DNA of 64,000 nucleotides, from NCBI RefSeq assembly GCF_000482545.1, contig NZ_KI519455.1, positions 496,001 through 560,000 on the forward strand, given 5' to 3'. Of this stretch, positions 28,321 through 35,483 are shown piece by piece. The translations under genes and the position numbers were made by a program. How positions within the stretch are numbered: the stretch's first letter is position 1; each line of letters opens with the position of its first letter. This stretch comes from Arthrobacter sp. 35W. GTDB lineage: Bacteria; Actinomycetota; Actinomycetes; Actinomycetales; Micrococcaceae. The notes under the pieces are model-generated. The model saw only the letters and a list, made by a program, of their open reading frames with translations. It was not told the origin of the DNA and did no database searches.

Positions 28321-28400
28321 CGTTCTGCGGAAAGTTGCGGAGCAACCTCTGCGCAGGACCGCTTATGCGCAGAGGTTGGGTCCGAACTTTGCGCAGAACG
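28321..28400. terminator. long two-stage palindrome between convergent genes
   Basis: The inner perfect stem is CAACCTCTGCGCA (28343-28355) with 28366-28378. The outer stem is CGTTCTGCGGAAAGTT (28321-28336) with 28385-28400, one mismatch. It lies between the stops of the second Ogt (+) and proC (-); probable bidirectional terminator. Confidence 0.7.
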
Positions 28401-28416
28401 TCGCGGTCTTGCCGTG

Positions 28417-29253
28417 CTACTGAGCGGACAGCTCCGCGGTGATGGCGGCGGCCCGGGCGGCGGCGGCCTGCGCGCCGGCGCTGACGATGCCGGGCAGACC
28501 CTGCGCGTCAAAGGTGGCGATGGCCTGCTCGGTGGTGCCGTTGGGGCTGGTGACGCCCCGGCGCAGGGCCGTTGGATCGGCGCCCGGCTCGGCCAGCATC
28601 AGGCCGGCACCGGCGACGGTTTCCCTCGCCAGCACGGCGGCAATGGCGTCGGAAAGTCCAAAGTCGCGGGCCGCAGCGGCCATGGCCTCCGCAAGGTAGA
28701 ACGCGTAGGCCGGGCCCGAACCGCTGATGGCCGAGACGGCGTCCTGCTGCTCCTCGGGGATGTCCAGCACCACGCCGGAGCCGTCGAACACCTGGTGTGC
28801 GGCGGCCAGGTGCTCAACTGTGGCGGACGTGCCGGCGGAGAGGGCCACCACGCCGCGGCCCACCTTCAACGGCGTGTTCGGCATGGAGCGGACCACCGGC
28901 TGGCCTGCGGGCAGCACTGCCTCCATCTGGGCGATCGACACCGCGGCGGCCACGGAGACCACCACCGTGCCCGGACGCAGCGAGGGGGCGATCTCCCGGC
29001 ACAATGCTGCAATGCCCACTGGCTTCACTCCCAGCACGACAACGTCGGCAGCAACCACCGCCTCGGCGTTGGCCGTGGGCTCCTCATTGGAGGAGATCAC
29101 CGTAATGCCGTGCCGTGCTGCCAGCTCTTCGGCCCGTTCAATGCGGCGCACGGTGGCGACGACGGTGGAGGGGTGCGTGCCGGCGGCCAAGAGGCCGGAG
29201 AGGATGGCCTCGCCCATGGAGCCGCAGCCAAGGAATGCAATTCTGTTCGTCAT
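28417..29253 (-). CDS. proC: pyrroline-5-carboxylate reductase
   Basis: 278 residues. NADPH-dependent last step of proline synthesis. The N-terminal Rossmann motif is IAFLGCGSMGEAILSGLL, with VVLGVKP and the C-terminal SGSGPAYAFYLAEAM and VTSPNGTTEQA signatures. Start ATG at 29253. Upstream on the plus strand lie two tandem small-RNA units whose direction is divergent from proC. Confidence 0.96.
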   Translation of the reverse strand: MTNRIAFLGCGSMGEAILSGLLAAGTHPSTVVATVRRIERAEELAARHGITVISSNEEPTANAEAVVAADVVVLGVKPVGIAALCREIAPSLRPGTVVVSVAAAVSIAQMEAVLPAGQPVVRSMPNTPLKVGRGVVALSAGTSATVEHLAAAHQVFDGSGVVLDIPEEQQDAVSAISGSGPAYAFYLAEAMAAAARDFGLSDAIAAVLARETVAGAGLMLAEPGADPTALRRGVTSPNGTTEQAIATFDAQGLPGIVSAGAQAAAARAAAITAELSAQ

Positions 29254-29377
29254 GCCTCCATCCTTCCACCAACGCGGTGGTTGTGACGGTGCACGACGAA
29301 TGAAGAAGTGCGGTGATTGCCAGAGTTTTCCCAGCCTTGGCCAAGCCTTTGCCCAGAGAGGGGTCCTAGAGTCATAG

Positions 29378-29504
29378 GTACCTCATAAAGGTGCGAGTGA
29401 TGAAGTCCAAGAGCCGGTCCGCCGGGTTTTGGACTCCGCGTCGAAGGCGGCCTCCAGCAATTCCCCCCAGTTGCTGGAGGCGGCCTTCGACGCATTCTCT
29501 TTTT
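29378..29504 (+). ncRNA. candidate small RNA, unit 1 of a tandem pair
   Basis: Follows a TAGAGT hexamer (29367-29372). The predicted RNA begins with a small hairpin ACCT-CATAA-AGGT (29380-29392) and a conserved GCGAGTGATGA tract. A second stem AGTCCAA/TTGGACT (29404-29410 with 29429-29435) encloses a CCGG/CCGG stem. The last is a 23-bp near-perfect hairpin (29438-29460 with 29471-29493) whose loop contains CCCCCC, followed by a T-rich tail (CTCTTTTT). No credible reading frame. Unit 2 repeats the whole architecture about 235 bp downstream. Confidence 0.75.
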
Positions 29505-29612
29505 AACGTGACAATCACACCGTTTCGGGGCTGGTTTCGGACCATTTTCGATTAACGGTAAACATCCAGCCAACGCCCGGCTTGTTCCCAAGGTGGCTCT
29601 CTAGAGTCTTAA

Positions 29613-29745
29613 CTACCTCATAAGGGTGCGAGTGATGATCGGGTTGGGCCCGTCCTGGGGACCAACCAAATCGCCGGACAGCTGCCAGGGTTTCCCCCCA
29701 TCCCCTGGCTGGCTATCCGGCGATTTCGCATTTAATGCCGATTTT
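29613..29745 (+). ncRNA. candidate small RNA, unit 2 of a tandem pair
   Basis: Follows TAGAGT (29602-29607). It opens with ACCT-CATAA-GGGT (29615-29627), the same hairpin as unit 1 with a pairing-preserving G-U change, then GCGAGTGATGA. The second stem is GGTTGG/CCAACC (29642-29647 with 29662-29667), different in sequence from unit 1 but in the same place. The terminal hairpin (29668-29690 with 29702-29726; outer 11 bp AAATCGCCGGA perfect) again has CCCCCC in its loop. The downstream T-tract is weaker than in unit 1. Confidence 0.72.
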
Positions 29746-29755
29746 CCCCTGCCTG

Positions 29756-29822
29756 CCCAACTGAGTGACAGTTATCGCACGATTTCCGGCGAGAATCGTG
29801 CGATAACTGTCACTCAGTTGGG
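29756..29822 (-). terminator. perfect 29-bp-arm palindrome downstream of isomerase gene
   Basis: Left arm 29756-29784, loop 29785-29793, right arm 29794-29822, fully complementary over 29 bp. It lies 6 bp after the stop of the sugar-phosphate isomerase-like gene. It contains GTGACAGTTATCGCAC, identical to the palindrome at 13391. Confidence 0.8.
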
Positions 29823-29827
29823 TGGGC

Positions 29828-30646
29828 TCAGTCGACGGGGTGCTCGTCCTGGCCAAGATGCTTGCGGGCAAAGGCCAGGGTCTCCGCGAGCCACTCCTCG
29901 CGCTCTCCGGCGCCCTTGGCCTTACGCGTGGAAATCTCGGCCACCACGACGCCGTCGAACGCGTTCTCGCGCAGCAGGGCCAGAACCTCGGCGCATTCCT
30001 GGTCGCCATGGCCGGGAATCAGATGGTCGTCGCGGCCGGAGCCGGTGCCGTCGGTCAGGTGCACGTGCCGCAGCCGGCTGCCCAGGGCCTTGGCGGCCTC
30101 CAGCGAGCTGACGTCGGCCGTCGCGGCGTGGGAGAAGTCCCACGTGACGTGTTCGTAGTCCTGGCGCACGGGGTCCCAGTGCGGCAGGTAGGCCAGCGCC
30201 TCACGTCCCCGGACCCGCCAGGGGTACATGTTCTCCACGGCAATCTGGATGCCGAAGGCGTCGGCGATGTCGCGCACCCCGTGGGCAAAGGTCTCCGCGT
30301 AGCCGTTCTGCCAGCGGAACGGCGGGTGGACGACGACGACCTCGGCCCCGACGTCGACGGCCATCTGGGCCGAGCGTTGGATCTTGTTCCAGGCACTGCC
30401 CCAGACCTGCTGGGTCAGCAGCAGCGTGGGGGCATGGATGGCCATGATGGGCTTGTGGTAGCGCTCGCTCAACTGCATCAGCGCCTTGGAATCCTGGCTG
30501 GTGGCGTTGTGGGTGACCAGGATTTCCATCCCGTCATAGCCCAGATCGCTGGCCACGGCGAAGCCGTCGTGCACCGTCAGCGGATAGACGGAGGCGGTGG
30601 ACAGCGCAACAGGGATGTGATTCCCCTGCCCCTGGGAGCCAGCCAT
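29828..30646 (-). CDS. sugar phosphate isomerase/epimerase family protein
   Basis: 272 residues. AP-endonuclease-2-like TIM barrel with VALSTASVYPLTVHDGFAVA at the start, AEVVVVHPPFRW, AVENMYPW and the metal-site segments WDFSHAA and HVHLTDGTG. It matches the conserved actinobacterial protein encoded between ppx and proC (Rv0498-type). Substrate unknown. ATG at 30646, 5 bp after the Ppx stop, indicating one operon. Confidence 0.88.
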   Translation of the reverse strand: MAGSQGQGNHIPVALSTASVYPLTVHDGFAVASDLGYDGMEILVTHNATSQDSKALMQLSERYHKPIMAIHAPTLLLTQQVWGSAWNKIQRSAQMAVDVGAEVVVVHPPFRWQNGYAETFAHGVRDIADAFGIQIAVENMYPWRVRGREALAYLPHWDPVRQDYEHVTWDFSHAATADVSSLEAAKALGSRLRHVHLTDGTGSGRDDHLIPGHGDQECAEVLALLRENAFDGVVVAEISTRKAKGAGEREEWLAETLAFARKHLGQDEHPVD

Positions 30647-30651
30647 GTCCG

Positions 30652-31641
30652 CTACGCCATCCGTGCAGCGGCGGGGCCGGCCGTCACGTGGGCCGGCGGA
30701 TCCAGCGGGCCATCGAAGACCAGCTGGTCCAGCCGGCGCAGGATCAGACCCTCGCGGAGGGCCCAGGGGCTGATCTGCAGGCTGGGCACCTTGAAAATCT
30801 GCAGGGCGGCCTCGGCCACCAGGGCCGCGGCCAGCATTTGGCGCGCGCGGGCCTCGGAGACGCCCGGCAGGTACAACCTGTCCGCTGCCGACATGGCCGT
30901 GAGCCGCTGGCTCCACAGGCCCAGATCCGAAAGGTGCAGCTCGCGCTTGACGTAGGAGCCCATGGAGCTCGGGGCGGCACCGGTGATGCGGGCCAGGGCG
31001 CGGAAGGATTTGGAGGAACCCGTGACCAGATTCGGCGCGCCCAGCTTGGCAATCTCCGCGGCGGGGCCCTTCATGGTGGCCTTGATGTGCTTGCGCAGTT
31101 CCTTGACGCTCTTCGCGGTGGGCGGGTCCTCCGGCAGCCACTCGCGCGTCAACCGGCCGGCGCCCAGTGGCACGGAGTGGGCGACCTGCGGAAGTTCGTC
31201 ATGGCCCTGGGCCATTTCGAAGGAACCGCCGCCGATGTCCAGGTTGAGGATGGAGCCGGCGCCCCAGCCGTGCCAGCGGCGCACGGCGAAGAAGGTCATG
31301 GCCGCTTCCTCCTCGCCGGTGAGCTCGGTCAAGGTGATGGTGGTTTCGCGCTGCACCCGCTCCAGAACCGCTGCACCGTTGGTGGATTCACGGATGGCCG
31401 AGGTGCAGAAGGCCAGCAGGTCCTTGGCCTTGTGTTTGGCGGCGAACTCCCACGCCTGCAGGATGAAATCAATGAGCTCCTGCTGGCCGGCGTCATCGAT
31501 GTTGCCCTCGGCGTCCAGATGCTGCACCAGGCTCAGCGGCCGTTTGAAACTGGCGTAGGCCACGGGCTGGGCGCCGGGGTGGGCATCCACCAGCAGCAGG
31601 TGGACGGTGTTGGAGCCGATGTCGAGCACGCCAAGTCGCAT
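30652..31641 (-). CDS. Ppx/GppA family exopolyphosphatase
   Basis: 329 residues, the short actinobacterial form without the C-terminal HD domain. Actin-like ATPase fold motifs are LGVLDIGSNTVHLLLVD and ILNLDIGGGSFEMAQG, plus TELTGEEEA. Hydrolyses polyphosphate and/or pppGpp; the mycobacterial counterpart Ppx1 acts on short-chain polyphosphate. ATG at 31641 is placed four residues before the conserved core. First gene of the ppx-isomerase pair. Confidence 0.92.
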   Translation of the reverse strand: MRLGVLDIGSNTVHLLLVDAHPGAQPVAYASFKRPLSLVQHLDAEGNIDDAGQQELIDFILQAWEFAAKHKAKDLLAFCTSAIRESTNGAAVLERVQRETTITLTELTGEEEAAMTFFAVRRWHGWGAGSILNLDIGGGSFEMAQGHDELPQVAHSVPLGAGRLTREWLPEDPPTAKSVKELRKHIKATMKGPAAEIAKLGAPNLVTGSSKSFRALARITGAAPSSMGSYVKRELHLSDLGLWSQRLTAMSAADRLYLPGVSEARARQMLAAALVAEAALQIFKVPSLQISPWALREGLILRRLDQLVFDGPLDPPAHVTAGPAAARMA

Positions 31642-31680
31642 GTGCCCATTATTGCGCGTCCCGGCACCCGGACACACCGA

Positions 31681-31732
31681 AGGCCACCCAATCCGGGGCA
31701 ACATTTGAAATGTTGCGCCGGGCGGGTGGCCT
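31681..31732 (-). terminator. two-part palindrome downstream of hexosaminidase gene
   Basis: Outer AGGCCACCC (31681-31689) pairs with GGGTGGCCT (31724-31732). Inner arms 31693-31706 and 31708-31721 (CCGGGGCAACATTT with AAATGTTGCGCCGG) pair with one mismatch. It lies between the GH20 stop and the Ppx start, both minus strand. Confidence 0.7.
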
Positions 31733-31771
31733 CCAGTGCATCGCATCCGGCGGTTGGGACCGCCGGTGCCG

Positions 31772-34700
31772 CTAGTGGCGCTGGCCCATGCGCCGGCGGC
31801 TGGCGGCAACCACCAGGGAGCCGGCCATCACCAGCAGCAGGGCGCCGCCCCAGAGCCAGGTATTGGCGGATCCGGTGGAGGCCAGATCGTTCCCTTCGGC
31901 GGCGGGGGCCGCGGCCACGGTGAACGAGGCCTCCAGCACGCGCCCGGAGGTTTCGCCGGCGAGCCGGACCACGTGGGCGCCCAGCTCAAAGCCGGCCGGG
32001 ACGGTCCAGGTGAAGGACACATTGCCGTTGGCATCGGCCACAACCGTGCCCAGCTCCACCACCGTGCTGTGGACGCTTCCGCTGACGTTCTCGCCCGGCA
32101 GGAAGCCGGTGCCGGTGAACGTGATGGTTTGTCCCTGGGCAGCATCGGCCGCGACCACTGTGCCGGCACCGGCCGTGGTGGTGTTGGACGTGCCGGTGTT
32201 GGACGTCTCCGTGGGGAGCGGATCCACAAACACCGGAGCCGACGTCGTTGCGGCGGACGTCTCGGCGGGCGCCGAGGTGGTGGCCGGGGCACTCGTTGTA
32301 GCCGGAGCGCTTGTGGTGGCCGGTGCCGACGTCGTGGCGGGCGCCGAGGTGGTGGCCGGAGCCGACGTCGTCGCGGTCTGGACATCTGTGGAATCCACCG
32401 AAAGTTCGGCGATGGTGGTCCACGGGTTGCCGCCTTGCTCGGAGAGCGCCTTGATCGTCACATAGCGGCCCTTGGCCGGGGTGGCCAGGGCAATCGACTG
32501 CAGCGTGGCGACGTTGGCGAAGGTGCCCTCGGCCGCCTTGGTGCCAACCACCGTGGGGCTGTTGCCGACGTAGATCTCATACCCCTTGATGCGGCCATTG
32601 GCAGCGCCGGAACCGGTGCCGGTGCGGGGCAGCTGGTTGACGGCGCAGATGCTCTGCTCCTTGCCGAGGTCCACGGTGATGCTGTGGGGCATGGGCGCAT
32701 TGGACGGGGACCAGGCGGTCCCCCAGAACGTTGCCGGGTTGCCGTCAATGGCGTTGATGGCAGGCGTGCGCTCGTCGGCGTTGTTCTGTTCACTGTCGAA
32801 GGCCGTCACAGCCGTGGGGCGCAGCGCCGCCAGGGAGCAGCTCAGCTGCGCGGTGGAGGCCAGGCTGGTGCTGACCAGGCTGGTGCCACCTGCCGTGTAC
32901 GCCGCCGAGGCGGTCAGTGCCACCGGCCCCGCCGTCGCATTGGCCGGCGGTGTCAGCGTGAAGCTGGCGCTCTTGGTGGAACCGGCGGGCACGGTGCCCA
33001 GCGGCGCCGAGGCCGGAGCCAGCGTCCAGCCGGCCGGGACCTGCGGTGTCACGACGACGTTGGTGATGTCCGCTGCCGTGCGGTTGTCCACGGCGACGCT
33101 GACGGCGGTGGCCGCCCCGGCCAGGACCTTGGCCGGAGCCGTGACGGCCGTGGAAACCTCGCCCGTCAGGGAGAAGACGCCCGCGGCGCGGACATCCGCT
33201 GTCTCCTGGGTGAGGGCACCGGTGCCATTGACGCTCAAGGGCAGCTGGGTGATGGCGTTGCGCAGCACATAGCCGCCGTCGACCTTGAGGACCTCCCACT
33301 TCTGCAGGTTGCTGGCACTGCCGTTGCCGGCCACGCAGTCCACCAGTGTTGGCGCCAGATCCTGCTGCATCGGGGCCTGCAGCCACAGCTTGCCGCCGGT
33401 CATGACGAGGCACTTGTTGCCGGTGCCGGTGATCTTGTAGTAGTTGTCGCCCGTCGCCGCCAGCGTCCAGATGTCCTTGGCGCCGGAGGCCAGTACGACG
33501 GCGGTGCCGCTGGCGTTCAGGGATTTGCCGTTGATGCCGATCGACCAGCCGCCATCGCCCACGGGGGTGCGGTCATAGCTGCTGTAGCCGGGCGCACGGC
33601 CCAGTTTCGTGGCCAGGGCGGCGAAGGCCGGGTAGTCGGCCGTGGGCCGCTGGCCGCCCCAGGTGGTCTGGGCCAGGAAGCGCATGGTGGTGAAGATCTG
33701 CTCCTCCACCATGGCCTCGGTGGCGGCAGGCGTGTTGTCCGGCCAGGCCGAGAGTTTGGCGCCGAGGATCCTGCCCTTGCCGGGGACATCGTTCACCGGC
33801 ACACTGCTGCCGTCAAAGAGGCTCGGCGTCCAGTTGTTGTTCCACAGGCTTTGGAGGTTCACGTTGTAGTTGCCGGGGCGGTTGAAGTACAGCTGCTGGG
33901 CGGAATTCTGCACATCGTGGCCGGCATTGAGCAGAGCCTGGGGCGTGGGGCCGGAGTTCACCCAGTGCTCCACCACGATGTCCTTGTCCAGCGGGATGGT
34001 GCTGGCGGTGGGTACGCCGTCGTTCCAGATGCGCAGCGTCTTGCCCTGCGCCTTCACGTGCGCGTTGACCCTGTTCATGAACCAGATGAAGACGTCGCCC
34101 GGGCCGGAGCCGGCGGGGAAGATCTCCGGGTGGGCTGCCACAAAGGCGGCAAACTGCGGGTAGTTCGCGTAGCTGTCGCCCATCATGTATTCGTCGCCGC
34201 CCATGTGCCAGTACGGGGTGTCGAAGACTGAGGCGTACTCGTCGGCCAGGCCTGTGACCATGTCAAAGGCGGCGGGCTGGGTGATGTCCAGCTGCTCCAC
34301 CTTCTTCACGCCGTTCTTGTTGACCAGCTGGAGCTCAGGGTAGTCCTCCAGCCACGGGCGCATGTGCCCGGGAGAGTTGACCTCCACGATGAGCTCGATG
34401 TGGTACTTCTTGGCCCAGCCGGAGATCTGCCGGGCCTCGTCCTTGGTGTAGTAGGCCCAGAAGTTGGCGCGGGTGTACTCGTCGCTGACGACCTTGGTCT
34501 CCAGCCAGAGCTGGTTGAGCTTGTTGTACGCCATATCCTTCATGGTGCGTTCCAGCGACTCCATGGAGATGGTCACCTGGCAGGCGCACAGGCCCACGCC
34601 GCGCTCGACGTAGCGCGGGACGTCGATGGAGGTCCCCGCCTTGATGGCGTTGCCCTGGCCCAGCAGCTGGACGAGGGTCTGCGTGCCGTAGAACGCGCCG

Positions 34701-35185
34701 GTGTCCGTGGCGCCGGTGACCTTGAGGGTGGACCCGACGGAGAGCTCGTAGCCCTCGGCGCCCAGTGCCGTCGAACGTGTGGGGTCGACTGCCACTTCAA
34801 TGTCGCCCGCCGTGGCTCCGGCGGTGCCCGTGGCGACGGTGCGGCCCAGCACCTCCCCGAGCTGCGCGGCGAGGTCGGTGGCCAGGGTGGTCTTGGCGCT
34901 GGAGATCTTCGCGGAGGCGCCCAGCGTGAACTCACCGGCCGCCGGGGTCCAGTTGGACAGGCCGGGGATGGTCTGCGGTGCACCGGCAGGGGTGGACGGC
35001 ACGACGCCGGCCGGGGCCGTGACGGCGAGCGTCGCCGGGGCGGCCAGCACCGGGGAGGGGGCCGCACTGGCCCCGGGAAGCGATATTGCTGTGGAGGCCA
35101 GGGCGATGGCTGATGCGGACAGGGCCGCAACAATCATGCGGTGGCCGCGGCGGTGGTGTTGAGAGGAATTGCCAGGACTCTTCAT
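31772..35185 (-). CDS. cell-wall-anchored GH20 beta-N-acetylhexosaminidase
   Basis: 1137 residues. In order: signal peptide (basic start, hydrophobic core, cleavage near GASAAP); GH20 N-domain; GH20 catalytic barrel with the Asp-Glu pair in YWHMGGDEYM; a probable ricin-like or Ig-like segment; a NEW3-type Ig domain; an F5/8 discoidin/CBM32-like domain (NAIDGNPATFWGTAWSP); an APATTS repeat linker; another Ig-like domain; and a C-terminal LASTG sorting motif, hydrophobic helix and RRR tail. It should release terminal GlcNAc/GalNAc from chitin-derived or glycan substrates at the cell surface. ATG at 35185 has GGGGAG just upstream. Confidence 0.92.
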   Translation of the reverse strand: MKSPGNSSQHHRRGHRMIVAALSASAIALASTAISLPGASAAPSPVLAAPATLAVTAPAGVVPSTPAGAPQTIPGLSNWTPAAGEFTLGASAKISSAKTTLATDLAAQLGEVLGRTVATGTAGATAGDIEVAVDPTRSTALGAEGYELSVGSTLKVTGATDTGAFYGTQTLVQLLGQGNAIKAGTSIDVPRYVERGVGLCACQVTISMESLERTMKDMAYNKLNQLWLETKVVSDEYTRANFWAYYTKDEARQISGWAKKYHIELIVEVNSPGHMRPWLEDYPELQLVNKNGVKKVEQLDITQPAAFDMVTGLADEYASVFDTPYWHMGGDEYMMGDSYANYPQFAAFVAAHPEIFPAGSGPGDVFIWFMNRVNAHVKAQGKTLRIWNDGVPTASTIPLDKDIVVEHWVNSGPTPQALLNAGHDVQNSAQQLYFNRPGNYNVNLQSLWNNNWTPSLFDGSSVPVNDVPGKGRILGAKLSAWPDNTPAATEAMVEEQIFTTMRFLAQTTWGGQRPTADYPAFAALATKLGRAPGYSSYDRTPVGDGGWSIGINGKSLNASGTAVVLASGAKDIWTLAATGDNYYKITGTGNKCLVMTGGKLWLQAPMQQDLAPTLVDCVAGNGSASNLQKWEVLKVDGGYVLRNAITQLPLSVNGTGALTQETADVRAAGVFSLTGEVSTAVTAPAKVLAGAATAVSVAVDNRTAADITNVVVTPQVPAGWTLAPASAPLGTVPAGSTKSASFTLTPPANATAGPVALTASAAYTAGGTSLVSTSLASTAQLSCSLAALRPTAVTAFDSEQNNADERTPAINAIDGNPATFWGTAWSPSNAPMPHSITVDLGKEQSICAVNQLPRTGTGSGAANGRIKGYEIYVGNSPTVVGTKAAEGTFANVATLQSIALATPAKGRYVTIKALSEQGGNPWTTIAELSVDSTDVQTATTSAPATTSAPATTSAPATTSAPATTSAPATTSAPAETSAATTSAPVFVDPLPTETSNTGTSNTTTAGAGTVVAADAAQGQTITFTGTGFLPGENVSGSVHSTVVELGTVVADANGNVSFTWTVPAGFELGAHVVRLAGETSGRVLEASFTVAAAPAAEGNDLASTGSANTWLWGGALLLVMAGSLVVAASRRRMGQRH
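32237..32375 (-). repeat. in-frame APATTS repeats in the hexosaminidase linker
   Basis: About seven 18-bp units encoding APATTS/APAETS variants. They form a Thr/Pro/Ala linker, probably spanning the cell wall between the catalytic region and the anchor. Codon choice varies between units, so the repeat is old or selected at protein level. Confidence 0.8.
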
Positions 35186-35436
35186 ATCTCCCCGATGGAC
35201 AGGTGCGGGCGGATGCGGACGGCATGGCGGCAGCAGGGCCGCCAGACGGTGCACCTGTGATCTGGACCACGAAATTGTGCACTGTCCGGCCCAGCATAGG
35301 GGTTCCATTGAGCGAATGACAATATGTTACCGATAGCAAAGAACAAACTCTCACATAATCAACCAAATAATAGAGATGGGTGTTCGAAATTGCCGAGAGG
35401 GCCGACCGGGGGCGGCACCACGGTAGGCCTTAAACG
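35186..35436 (-). promoter_or_regulatory. AT-rich upstream region of the hexosaminidase gene
   Basis: No gene. 35310-35390 is markedly AT-rich for this window (for example ACATAATCAACCAAATAAT) and probably contains the promoter and operator. No single -35/-10 pair with good spacing could be assigned. Confidence 0.4.
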
Positions 35437-35476
35437 CCACGAGCCCCGCCACCCGTGTGGGCGGCGGGGCTCGTGG
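35437..35476 (-). terminator. topA terminator hairpin
   Basis: CCACGAGCCCCGCC (35437-35450) pairs perfectly with GGCGGGGCTCGTGG (35463-35476), 14 bp. On the minus strand it is followed after two bases by TTTAA. It lies 7 bp beyond the topA stop. Confidence 0.8.
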
Positions 35477-35483
35477 ATCGCAG

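Noticed and set aside
29378-29745. Direct assignment of the tandem small RNAs to the 6C RNA family
   Set aside because: 6C RNAs are described with C-rich loops in two hairpins. Here only the final hairpin of each unit has a C6 loop, so the assignment needs a covariance search.
32237-32375. Possible CRISPR or satellite repeat
   Set aside because: The 18-bp units are in frame and encode APATTS; there are no unique spacers.
31736-34231. 831-codon open frame antisense to the hexosaminidase gene
   Set aside because: Typical GC-rich shadow frame: Gly/Ala/Arg/His-rich, no domain, and the opposite strand encodes clear GH20 and F5/8 domains.
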